The notes under the pieces are model-generated. The model was not told where the DNA came from and did no database searches. It was given only the letters and a program-made list of their open reading frames with translations. The translations under genes and the position numbers were made by a program. A stretch of 64,000 nucleotides of DNA from Nemophila menziesii. Lineage: Eukaryota; Streptophyta; Magnoliopsida; Boraginales; Hydrophyllaceae. Of the stretch, positions 1-12,424 are shown piece by piece. The stretch's first letter is position 1. Each line of letters starts with the position of its first letter. The stretch covers positions 35,026,005-35,090,004 of the forward strand of contig JARWIR010000003.1 of assembly GCA_029959085.1 (NCBI GenBank), given 5' to 3'.

Positions 1-49
1 TTTGTTTTATGTAATATATTAGTTATAACATTTTCGGAGGGTACCCCAG

Positions 50-412
50 GAAAGAGGTGAGGTGGATCTGGGAGTTTAATGAAGAGAAGTACCCTATAGA
101 TGGGGTAGATGAGGTGAGTATTAATACCTTAAAAAACTTGTTCTTGTGTGTAATATAATGTTGTGAGTAAGTTTGAATTGTTTTTTAATTGCAGATTAGG
201 TTCCGGGTACTCAGTGTACAGTATCCACCAATACCTTTAGAACAAAAAGAAGATGAAAAACCATTTTCTCCAATGGTGATCACTGTAAGTTTCAGAGTAG
301 TTCTTTCCTTTTATTTAAAGCTCTTTGCAAATGGAGAAGCTAAAGTTTGTTATTATATTGGCAGGGATCTCTTGATGCAGATGGTTTGGGTCCTGTTTCG
401 TGGTGGGTATAA
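50..412 (+). CDS. DNA-directed RNA polymerase III subunit RPC8 (RPB7-like), 3' end
   Basis: These are the last three coding exons of a Pol III stalk subunit (Rpc25/RPC8, the RPB7 paralogue). In this family the protein pairs with its RPB4-like partner on the polymerase and contributes to initiation at tRNA and 5S genes in the nucleus. Exons are 50-113, 195-284 and 365-412, with introns starting GTGAGT and GTAAGT and ending GCAG. The peptide runs through EEKYPIDGVDE, then IRFRVLSVQYPP, and ends GLGPVSWWV before a TAA at 410-412. The WW-containing tail and the PIDGVDEIRFRV block are typical of this subunit. The 5' part lies outside the window, so the gene is partial; the first acceptor (AG at 48-49) is the least certain boundary. 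A later reading frame to 545 is read-through of the last intron and 3' UTR. Confidence 0.87.
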
Positions 413-1970
413 TAGCAGTACTACAGATTTGACCATGAAAATTGATACAAAAGTTCTGAGTATGTGTAAATTAGAGTATTTTATTTTAATATCAAATGAT
501 GAACAAGCCATTCCTATAGATGGCGTATATTTGCGTAGAGTATGATCTTTTTAGAGTCCTGTGGCTCTCTTGTTAGCGGAGGTGGAATCCTGATAATAGA
601 AGGTAGTAGTAGTAATTTTATTTTTTTGTTTTTTCCCAGCTCAAACTTTATTTAGCATATCTAGTTATGAACTAATACTCAAACCATTTATTTAAAATAT
701 TCATTTTGGGGACTCTTGTGTAGTCTTACCGGTTGGTTTGGTTTGGTTACCAGGGTGTATATTTTGGCTTAACTAAAACCATAATTTTTAGGAATTCAAG
801 GTTTTTTTTTTGTTTGGACAAAATTATCGTAGTAGTTAAGTTTTACTTTTTCTTTTATCGATAATGACATGTATATTTTCAAAGAAAAACATTCATAAAT
901 ACTCTTTTTGTTCTTGAAAATTTATCTACTTATTAAGAGTGTTTTTAAACGAAAAAGGTGTACTTGAAAAAGAAAAAAAATTGGTCAATTAAGATATCAT
1001 TTTTTTTAAATTATTATCCCTATTAAAGACAACCCGAAAATTGCAGAAACCAAGATGGGAAGGGATGAAAGAGAACACAAATCCCATCCAATTGCCACAA
1101 CCCACTGTCCATACCCCACCACTAACCAGTCTAAATCTAAATCCAAACAACAGTTAAGCACAAAAATAACGATTGATCACCAGACATCTATAAATTCCAA
1201 CCTAACAACCAATCATAAGAAGTACCCGAATAAAGTAGTAGTATAAAGGAGCAAAAAAGCAACTAACAAAGACTAAAGAAGGAAAGGAGACACATACAAA
1301 AGAATAACAAACACCCGAAAAGTACAACCGTCAAGCTCCACTCTGAAAATACCTGTCCATCTCCGAAAAATCGCAACATCAATTATATAGAAGCAACCAT
1401 CCCAAATCAACTCCGGAAAGTGGCATCAACTAATAAAAAACAACTCATAAACCATCCTCCAACCCTCGGAAGCCAACCAGTCCCGACCAGAAGTAAGACT
1501 GCCAGATCAATACCGCAGAATCCCCACCAACCTTGACCCAACAAGCCTTACCCCACTAAAAAACACACTAGTTGACCCAAACTGACAGACCCACGACAAG
1601 GATCTATCTGATCAAACAGTTGCAGAAACCAACTCCAACTGAGGAAATGCAGCACCAACAGGTCGAGGTCTGGCCTGAACAAACCATCGCATATCCAAGG
1701 CTTAAAATCAGATGCATCTTGAGGCTGGCAAAACAAAGGGTTGTTGGAAGACTCTAGATGCGCGGAGTTATAGGATCCATCGTAGAAGAACAAACCAGTG
1801 AAGAAAATAAGCAATAGAGGGATACGAGAAAAAAGATTTACAATTAAAAAGAAAGAAAAAAACCACGAGAAGAAAGGAGCAAGTAAGGGGTGTGGAGAAT
1901 GAGGGGGATGGTAGGGCAACGTCGACAGATGTAGGATCACGGTTTTGAAAGGTATGGAATGGGGGAGAGG

Positions 1971-1973
<3 letters not shown>
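413..1973. other. Non-coding: RPC8 3' UTR and A-rich intergenic DNA
   Basis: The first few hundred bases are AT-rich and should hold the RPC8 3' UTR. From about 1040 to 1960 the plus strand is A- and AC-rich with few T. Open frames here (for example 1055-1246 and, on the minus strand, 1548-1940) are low-complexity and match no family I know. Read on the minus strand, the stretch begins with a CT microsatellite and resembles an untranslated leader or retroelement flank, but I see no protein domain. Confidence 0.5.

Positions 1974-2028
<55 letters not shown>
1974..2028. repeat. (GA)n microsatellite
   Basis: An uninterrupted GA dinucleotide run of about 55 bp, next to the A-rich block upstream. 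Likely length-polymorphic. Confidence 0.95.
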
Positions 2029-2032
<4 letters not shown>

Positions 2033-2696
2033 ACTTCACTCCACTTTTTTTGCCTTTTGTTTTCAATAATTGTTTATGGTATCAATACATTTTAGTAAAT
2101 AAGAATTCAATTATTACATTTCTTAAACAATGTGAAAAAGTAAATAGAAAATCTTTAAAAAAATGGAGAGATTTGTATACATTTAAAAGAGCTAGTACTA
2201 GATATCATTCTAAATCGCATAATTTTTTTTATCACCCTTTAGTTTGTTCCTTTCATGTATATCACGATATAGTTTCTTTCCCTCATACACCTTAGGCCAA
2301 ACAAAAAAGTCTTACTAAACCCCTGAAAGGGTTCTTAACCTAATCTGAGGTGTGAACCATCCATTCACATCTCTAGCAATAATACTCTACAAGTTACTTC
2401 GTTAGGGTGTGACGCGTGTACGCTGTGCAAAGTTAGGGTGTGTTGTAGATTAGTTTTGTTATCTTTGTAGCTTAGTATTTTCATTATTTTTTGTGTAGTT
2501 TCTTAGTTTATTTAAGAGAGTGCATGAACCTAGCCTTCTAGGTTAGGTGTCAACGTTTCTCCCATTATTTTTTTTGGGTAGGCTTTCGTCTTGCTCGGGT
2601 TTTGAAAGGGACATATCCGCGATTTTTTGTGTTTGTTGTGGTAGGTAGGTCGAAAATAATTACATTATATTTATTTTTGAAGGTAAGTTGCATTTG

Positions 2697-2937
2697 GATA
2701 ATTGTCCACTTCTTTTGTTTTCATGGTCCAACCCTGCTATGACATGTATTTCAAAATAATTTTGATATTTTACACGATGCCATATTACGAGTTCTGACTG
2801 CTGGTTATTTTTTAAGATGAGTTTTATTCAGATAATTGTCTACTTCTTTTGTTTTCGTGCTCCATTTCTGTTATGATAGGTATTTTAGACGAGTTTTGAT
2901 ATTTTACATCGCTTCATATCATGATTTTTGGTTGCTT
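2697..2937. repeat. Two diverged tandem copies of a ~134-bp unit
   Basis: The motif GATAATTGTCCACTTCTTTT begins at 2697 and returns with one change at 2831. The following text (a TGTTTTC segment, a TATGATA-like segment, then TTTTGATATTTTACA) also repeats in order. The copies are diverged and non-coding. Confidence 0.75.
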
Positions 2938-2983
2938 ATTGTGATTGAAATTTTGAGTTGCTTGAAGTTTTTCAATCCTTGTT

Positions 2984-5916
2984 TTTTTTTGGTTGGGTAA
3001 ACGGTTATATTAATAAGGAAAAAAAGTAATTGTACACTGTACAAGAAGTCACCTACCTAGGCCCGAAGCTTGAGGTAACAACAAAAGAAAAGCAAATATC
3101 GTATACTATTACATGTTAATCTCTCACTATCATCCAAAAAGGAATGATGAGGGGACAAGGAAAATAAAATAGAAAAAGTGAGTCACTTCACTTCCTTGAT
3201 AACCGTTTCACAGTAGTAGTTTCTCTTCTCATGGAAAGATGATTGCTTGCCCTCCATACACAAAACACAATGGCTCTATAAGCTATCCTCCAATTTTTCC
3301 TAGCCTTTAACTTCTTAAGCCATATTAAAGCACTTAAAAGAGTATTCATCTCCTTGTTGATACCCAACCATTTTCATATCTCATCCCATATATCTTTTGC
3401 ATAAGCACATTCAAAGAAATATATTTATTTGACTCAAAATCTTCACCACACAATTCACATAGTGGATCCAACTCCAAGTAGGTCATTTGATCTTTTGTTC
3501 TAAGTCTCTCTCTTAATGTCATCCAAATGACAATATCATGTTTCAGAGTGATGCATGAATCCCAAATAATACTGGTTCAAGGTCTTACAAAATATCTACG
3601 CCTAAATAAATCATACGGTTCTTTATATAAAGTGTAGAAATTTTGACTAGATACCTCATGAATGATGGGATGATCACTAGCCAAAAAGAACCACCGAGCC
3701 AAAATTCCTTCTTTACCCACACCGCCAATCAAATCTCATATTACTTCTCTAAGCTCCCAAATGTTCTTTAAAAGATGAGAATCTACTTTCTTCGGTTTCC
3801 AATCCCAAAAGATTATACTTTGAAAATACTCTCCATGAATCTATTTGATCCAAAAGGAGTCCTTTTAGCAACAATCTTTCAAAGCATTTCCATGAGAAGT
3901 GGTTTATTCAAAGCTCCCAAACTTTCAATCCAAGCCCACCTTCTTTTCTTGGAACACAAATTTTTTCCAACTAACTTGTGGTGGCTTCTTATCCTAATAA
4001 AAGTTCTGACAAATAGTAATAATACGATCACAAACACACATCGGAACCGAGAAAATAGTAAACCGAAAGAAATTCACCTCCTGTAAAACTAATCTAATTA
4101 GTTCCAATTTACCCGCAAAAAGAAATGGAAAAGGCATTCTGATCTTACATACTCATCCAGTTTATCAAATAGAGTTTTTTAATCACTTGAAAGTAACATA
4201 AAGGAGCCAAGTGGTACACCTAAATATCGAAAAGGTAGCTCTGCTTTATCCAATTGGGTAGTAGTCAAAATTTTAGCAAGCTCAATATTATTTACACCCA
4301 CGTAATAAATATTTGAATTGCTAATATTTAAATGAAGGCCTGAAGAATCACCAAACTCTTTTAGACTATCCATGAGAATTTTAACGGACTAATTATGACC
4401 TTTAGGGAGAAGCATTAAGTCATCGACAAAAGCTAAATGAGATACTTCTTCTCCTTCACACTTTGGATGATTATGAAAGTCATACTCCGTATTTTTCTTA
4501 AAGAGCCTAAAGAAATATTCAAGACATAGAATAAAGAGCTAAGGAGAGATAGGATCACCTTGCCTTAGCCCTTTTTATTCTTTGAAGAATCCATGATCTT
4601 CTTCATTGATAGCCACCAAATAATAAGGAGTAGTAACGCAAATCATAACCCAATTAATAACTTTCTTCGGGAAAGTTTAACCCTTTAGTACCCCATGGAT
4701 AAAATCCGAATGAATAGAATCAAAGGCTTTACTCAAGTCAATTCTAAAGGTACACCTCGAGGAGCTACTATTGTTATTATATCCCCTTAACAACTCTTGC
4801 ATGAGGTGTATATTTCCGGTCATCGATCTCCCAGACACAAAGGCGTTTTGTGCTTTATCCACAAGTTGGTCAAGCACCAGCTTAATATGATCCGCGGTGA
4901 TCATCGTAATAGCCATATATATCACATTACAACTGGAGATAGGACGATAATCATCAACCCTAATTGGATTATGCTTTTTCGGAATCAAAGCAACAATCGT
5001 TGTATATAAATGTTTAAGAAGAAAACCGGTAGTAAAAAATTCACGTGTAGCTTGAGTAACCTCATTGCCAATTAGGTCACACAACCGCTTGAAAAAAGTG
5101 AAAAATATCCATTGGGACCGGGTGCTTTGTCGTTTGAAATGCGAAAAATAGCCTCTTTGATATCAATATCGAAGACTTCTCCAGACATTTCACGCCTTAT
5201 TCATCGTAAGAATGTTAGCCCAAACAAACACACGATTATCAAGATCAGAAATAGTATCCTCAGTACCCAAAAAAGCCTTTAATCGATCTACAAACGCTTC
5301 ATACACTTCTTCACATGAATTTGTAACCTCCCCATCTGACCGTAAAATATTCGAAATAAATCGACGCCATTGTTTGCTCTTCATAAGTCCATAGAAAAGT
5401 TTAGTACACCTATCGCTCTTAAGAGAATATCCAAGTTTTGCTTTTTACTAGAGAAAACTAATCTCGACTTTCTCAAGAATCCTTACATTTTTACACATCT
5501 CAACTAGCCCGTCAAAATTACTATCAATGGTCAAGTTTAGTTGGAAACCAATCTCGGCCATTTCTAGTTCATCTACGCCTTTTTAGCTATTTCGGAAATA
5601 TGAGAAAAATGTTTCTTATAAAACTTTCACAAATCGAATTTCAAGACACGTAATTTTGGCATAAGATAAATTGTCTCGTGCCCGAAATGAGATTCTTATT
5701 ACAACCATTTTGCACCATTGAGTTATAATCTTCATGATTCATCCACGTGTTAAAGAATCGGAAATAGGGTGATCCTTTTTACATGTTGTAGAAATAACGT
5801 GACAATGCAAGACGAATGATCAAAAACGCTTGATTTTGGTAGAAATTCAGCATGAACGTAATGATTTGAAGCATCTAGTCTTCGACTACCAAACGTAATG
5901 CTTTTGGTAGAAATTC
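2984..5916 (-). mobile_element. 5'-truncated LINE (L1-type) retrotransposon with 15-bp TSD
   Basis: The element is on the minus strand. Its 3' end is marked on the plus strand by a T run (2982-2990), the complement of the poly(A) tail. The 15-mer TTTTCAATCCTTGTT occurs at 2969-2983 and again at 5917-5931, so both ends of the insertion are defined. Coding remnants lie in the expected order from 5' to 3': the end of an APE-type endonuclease (about 5860-5600), the linker before the reverse transcriptase, the reverse transcriptase, and a C-terminal zinc-binding domain. The roughly 2.9-kb length, against over 5 kb for complete plant L1 elements, shows 5' truncation, typical of target-primed reverse transcription. 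It ends about 290 bp upstream of the glutathione reductase start codon. Confidence 0.93.
3200..5870 (-). pseudogene. LINE ORF2 remnant (endonuclease end, reverse transcriptase, zinc-binding domain)
   Basis: Read 5' to 3' on the minus strand, an endonuclease tail with an FDHSS motif (the GISDHSP-like motif of plant LINEs) lies near 5830. The pre-RT linker lies at 5190-5450. RT blocks at 4677-5084 include VDDYRPISSCNVIY, NAFVSGRSM and RIDLSKAFDS. The catalytic box near 4440 reads FVDD in place of the usual YADD/FADD. FRYLGVPLG is at about 4200-4250, and a CELCGEDFES-type RT zinc-binding motif at about 3430-3480. Stops and frameshifts separate these blocks (for example after VLKG near 4680 and PKGHN near 4390), so no intact ORF2 remains. 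Confidence 0.9.
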
Positions 5917-5931
5917 TTTTCAATCCTTGTT

Positions 5932-6205
5932 ATTTTAATAATGAAGTGGATTATAAAGTGTGTATTGATTATTTAGGTAATACTTTAAACCAAAGAAAAA
6001 ATATTTGTTTTGTTGTGTGTTTTGTTGTTTAATTAAATTTTAAACCATTTGGTCATTACTGAATACTGACCGAAAAATGAATACGTAGTTACGTAAACTT
6101 ACCTACTCTCTCATTATATTCCGAGCAAAAAAAATAAAAAAATCTCAATATGTATATATAGTTCACTTCCTGGTCAGCGAAGATTATACCAGCCAGGACT
6201 TCACT
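5932..6205 (+). promoter_or_regulatory. Short promoter/5' UTR region of glutathione reductase
   Basis: Only about 275 bp separate the LINE's right TSD from the glutathione reductase ATG. A TATA-like TGTATATATA lies at 6151-6160, about 46 bp before the ATG. If it is the functional TATA box, the 5' UTR is very short. The LINE has displaced whatever lay further upstream. Confidence 0.45.
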
Positions 6206-8702
<2,497 letters not shown>

Positions 8703-9108
8703 TGTTAAAGCAATTATTGGGCAGAATATGGAGTGTTGTAACCAGAAAATTACTGAGCAGAGGAGCAGAGTTATATTAGACAAGGTATAATTGATAAAGA
8801 GGTCTCGTATTTCGGAAAGTATGATGTGTATTTTTGTGTTACCAACCCACCCTTGAGGATAGTAATATATATATTTACTTTCATTCGTCTTCATCTTCTT
8901 TTTCTTCTTTCTTGGAAGATATATTGTTCTTCGTGAATTGAATATACATCAGTAACAGTGAATAAAGGCTTTTGATTTGTGTGATTGCATTCTTATTTAT
9001 TATTAATACACTTTCGTTTAATTAAGGTTTGTTGGGCCAAATATCAGTACTCTTTGTTTTGATGACAACAAATTATGTTTAATCATATTATATTATATAT
9101 ATATAGCT
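8703..9108 (+). other. Glutathione reductase 3' UTR and short spacer
   Basis: AT-rich sequence with a poly(A)-signal-like GTGAATAAAGG near 8958-8968. No further gene. The spacer ends at the 9-bp duplication CTCACGGTG (9109-9117) that starts the MULE. Confidence 0.6.
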
Positions 9109-9117
9109 CTCACGGTG

Positions 9118-9426
9118 GAGTTTTTTTTGGTTTTAGCTTTTTAAAAAAAAAGATATTAGCGTTTTTTATATAGGGTAAAAGAATCGCGGAGTTAGTATAC
9201 CTGGGTGGTATCCCGCTTTCCGCCCTTCTTTAAGGGCGGTCGGCTGGGTGCCGCCCCTAGTTAATTTTATAATTAGGAGAAGGACGGTCAGCGAGAGACC
9301 GCCCTTAGTACAGGGATTAAAAAAAATTACGCGTAATTAAAAAATTCTGGCCGCCAGGAGGGCGGTATGCTCCATACCGCCCTTAGTTCAAATTTAAAAA
9401 AAAGAAGGGCGGTCAACCGTCCTTTA
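9118..9426 (+). repeat. MULE left terminal inverted repeat
   Basis: About 309 bp that pairs with the right end of the element. It contains several GGGCGGT/ACCGCCC hairpin-like modules, for example around 9220-9260, 9285-9310 and 9350-9385. It preserves the uninterrupted version of the site where the right TIR carries a SINE (CCCCTAGTTAATTTTATAA at about 9254-9272). Confidence 0.85.
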
Positions 9427-9787
9427 CTGAATATAACTATCTCCTCTAATTCATATACCCTAATCCGAAAATTATACCCCCACACTCCCTATTTCTCTCT
9501 TCTACACCCAAATTCATCCTAAATCTACAACTATATCATCAAATCCTTGGATATCTCACCTCGAAGGTAATTACTCTATCCATTTTGTATTATATCTAAT
9601 ATTTTTAAGTAAGAAAATTATGTTTTTTTTTTTTAACAATAGTTGTAGGAGTTTGTGGTTTAAATTGAGTAGTTTAAACTAGGTTTTATATATTGTGTTT
9701 GATGTAGTGTTGATTAGTTTAAAATTGGTTTTATTTATTGTGTTCGATTTAGTATTGATTTGGTTGTGTGTGTTTTTTTAGGTAAAA

Positions 9788-11769
9788 ATGAATGTTATGT
9801 GGTTATGTTTTTATCGTGGAGATATTGTTCAAAGTGGTAACGGTGTTGTTGAATATAACTGGGGAGATTGTAAAGCTTTTATGACCGGAGGAGATATTGG
9901 GCGGATTGGGTTAAAACAAGTTGTGTGTTCAAATTGCAATTGGAACGAAAATGAAGTGAATTTCGATTTGAAATGGCGCTGTCCAGTTTCGGCAAACCCT
10001 CCACGGTATCATGCGATAGATGTTGGGGAGGAGACAATCAATGCGATGATTGGTCGGGCGAGGAACGGCCAATACCAAGCTATCGAGATTTATGTTGTGG
10101 TCAAAGAAATTCGGAAAACGCAAGCGTCCAATTCGCGTGAGAAAGGGAAAAAAATTTATGAGCGTGGTAATACATCCACACCTCTTGAGCCGATTCGCGA
10201 GACAATTCGTGATGTTGATAGTGAACATGGAAGTGATAGTGAAACCGAATCGGAGGCATCCGATGAAGAGGGTTATCATATATATAGTGATGAGGGTGAA
10301 GTTAGTGGTGAAGACGTCGATGACGATGATGAATGCTCTAATCCAACTAATTACAACTTTGGTGCTCTTGATATGAGTGAAAGAGTCGAGTGTCATGATT
10401 GGGAAAAGAGTCAACTATCTTCCATGGTGAAAGGAGTTAATCTCATGTCATGTTGGGTGAGCGGTACGCTTCTAGGCGTGCTCTTTTGTTGGACGTGAGT
10501 AGGTGGCACCTTAAAAATCACAAGGAGTGTAAAACGGAAAGGACAACAAATAAATACATTACACGCATTTGTGTACACGCTAAAGACGGGTGTCCATTTT
10601 ATATTCGCGGTACTTTTAATAGTAGTAATAATGTGTGACAAATTACTAGGTTAGAAGAACATAAGTGTCGACACGGAATACTCGTAAAAAATCACCGGCA
10701 ATTGACTTCGGATTTTGTAAGGGATGAAATATTCGCGATGGTGAATACCGATATAGTTATGAAGATTGGACTGATTCAAACTCAAATTCACAAGGAATAT
10801 GGTCATTTCATATCATATGGTAAGGCATGGCGTGGTAAACAAAAAGTGCTCGAAAAATTATTCGGAACGCATGAACGTGCGTTCACAGATTTGCCTAAAC
10901 TTTTGAACGCTTTACGAATCACTAACCGAGGAACAATATATGAGTTTGAGTATAAACGCGTGATCGGTAACCAAACTACATTTAATATGGTTTTTTGGGC
11001 ATATGGACCTAATATCGAAGGTTTCAAGCATATGATACCCGTGGTTAGCATTGATGCCACCCATTTATATGGAAAATATAACGGTAAACTACTTATTGCG
11101 GTTGGGTACGATGCGAACAATCAACTATTCCCGTTAGCTTATGCTTTAGCCGATGAAGAGACGACAGCTTCGTGGACTTTTTTTATGACTTGTTTAAAAA
11201 AATATCTTACGAAGGATTGAAAAATATGTTTATTGTCGGATCGACATCAAGGCATATTGCGAAACGTACACGATGTATTTCCGGAACCCGAAGGAGTTCA
11301 CCGATATTGTGCGCGTCACATAGCAAGCAATTTGAATCACAAATTCAAAAACCGTGTGGCGAAAAAGGCTTTCATGGATCTTGCGTACATGTCGGATATT
11401 CATGAATTCGATAAGTATTATCGAGAATTTTGCGAGTTAAACGACGAAAAATACAAGAGTTGGGTTGAAGATATCCCTAAAGAAAGATAGTCTCTTGCGC
11501 ATGACGGGGGGTACCGTTATGGTAATATGACAACAAACTTATCAGAAATTTTTAACAATGTTTTAAAGGGAGTTAGGGGGTTGCCTGTTACGGCCATTGT
11601 ATTGTTAACATTTGAGAAAAGTGTTGGTTACTTTGTGAAAAGGAGGCAACTAGGAAAAGATGCATTGGTAGACGGATTGGTGTTCCCACCGAAGGTCACC
11701 GTTGGTACTTGCAAACAATATGGGCACAACAAAAAGACTTGTCGTAAGCCTCGGAAAAATAAAAAGTAG
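9788..11769 (+). pseudogene. MULE (MURA-like) transposase, disabled by stops and one frameshift
   Basis: An N-terminal region of about 220 residues with a PB1-like start and an acidic stretch (about 10220-10350) opens the gene. The reading frame then shifts by one base near 10440. A MuDR-type N-terminal zinc-finger/DNA-binding region follows (LEEHKC at about 10650). The MULE DDE domain is at about 11030-11210 with IPVVSIDATHL and GYDANNQLFPLAYALADEE, and continues with a CLLSDRHQG block and RYCARHIASN near 11300. The C-terminus keeps a reduced zinc-knuckle-like CKQYGHNKKTC. Three in-frame stops interrupt it: TGA at 10636-10638, TGA at 11218-11220 and TAG at 11488-11490. All sit where tryptophan is plausible by context (for example KD-stop-KICLLSD), so TGG decay is likely. 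No introns are needed. Confidence 0.9.
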
Positions 11770-11960
11770 TTCACTCATGTTTTATTTATTATTTTGATGT
11801 AATATCGTCGAATTAAAACGGCTTCGTGCAAATCGAACGTACCAAGTTTTTTTCGATTTGATTTGTGTTTGTTTCTTTTAATATGGTATACTTTTGATTA
11901 TCGCTAATTGTTTATGTGTTTGTGTGTTTGATCTATATTTTTTATGTTGATTTTTGATAA

Positions 11961-12060
11961 GTTTAGGGGTTTAAGTGATTTAGTGGTTTAGGGGTTTAAG
12001 GGGTTTAGGGGTTTAAGGGGTTTAGAGGTTTAAGGGGTTTATGGGATTAGGGTTTTAGGT
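11961..12060 (+). repeat. Telomere-like degenerate (GTTTAGGG/GTTTAAGG)n tract
   Basis: About a dozen 8-9-bp units alternating GTTTAGGG and GTTTAAGG, ending ATTAGGGTTTTAGG. The plant telomere unit is TTTAGGG; these units carry an extra G or a G-to-A change, so this is a related interstitial repeat rather than true telomere sequence. Confidence 0.85.
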
Positions 12061-12099
12061 GTTTCCTTCTATTTGTTTTTAAAAAAAAATATTCTAGAG

Positions 12100-12230
12100 A
12101 ATGGCGGTGGTCTTCATATCGCCCTTACATGCACCAATTTTTTTTTTGCTCTCGCTATATGCGGGCGGCTAACGGGAAATCGCCCTTCAAAGAAGGGCGG
12201 TGGTCACCATGCCGCCCTTCAAGTCAGATT
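12100..12230. repeat. Internal TIR-like GGGCGGT block
   Basis: Contains GGCGGT, ATCGCCC, GCGGGCGGC, AATCGCCC, AAGGGCGGTGG and CCGCCC in alternating orientation, the same vocabulary as the TIRs but without full-length alignment to them. It sits between the convergent genes. It could be part of another nested end or a transcription-terminating structure shared by the element. Confidence 0.7.
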
Positions 12231-12424
12231 TTTTTTTTCCTGTTTTTTGGGTTAGCAAATATCCAAATATCAACACATTAAACAAATTGCTAACACATCG
12301 AAACATTAAACAAATATCCAACTAAATAAACACGTTAATCATAAATCCAAGTAAATTACGTACAACTAGAAAACGATTAAAACTAACACGATTAGTACTA
12401 GCATTACGATTACAACTAAATTGA

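Larger units (their letters stand above)
11770..12424. other. MULE central spacer between convergent genes
   Basis: Non-coding stretch containing a telomere-like repeat tract (11961-12060), an internal GGGCGGT block (about 12100-12230) and AT-rich sequence. The two genes terminate toward it from either side. Confidence 0.75.

Noticed and set aside
1055..1940. Open frames on both strands in the A/AC-rich block
   Set aside because: Low-complexity composition, mutual overlap and no family motif.
10050..10414. Open frames on both strands over the N-terminal part of the MULE transposase
   Set aside because: They overlap the transposase frame and have no domain of their own.
11961..12060. A true telomere or chromosome end
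   Set aside because: Units deviate from TTTAGGG, the tract is 100 bp and is internal to a transposon.
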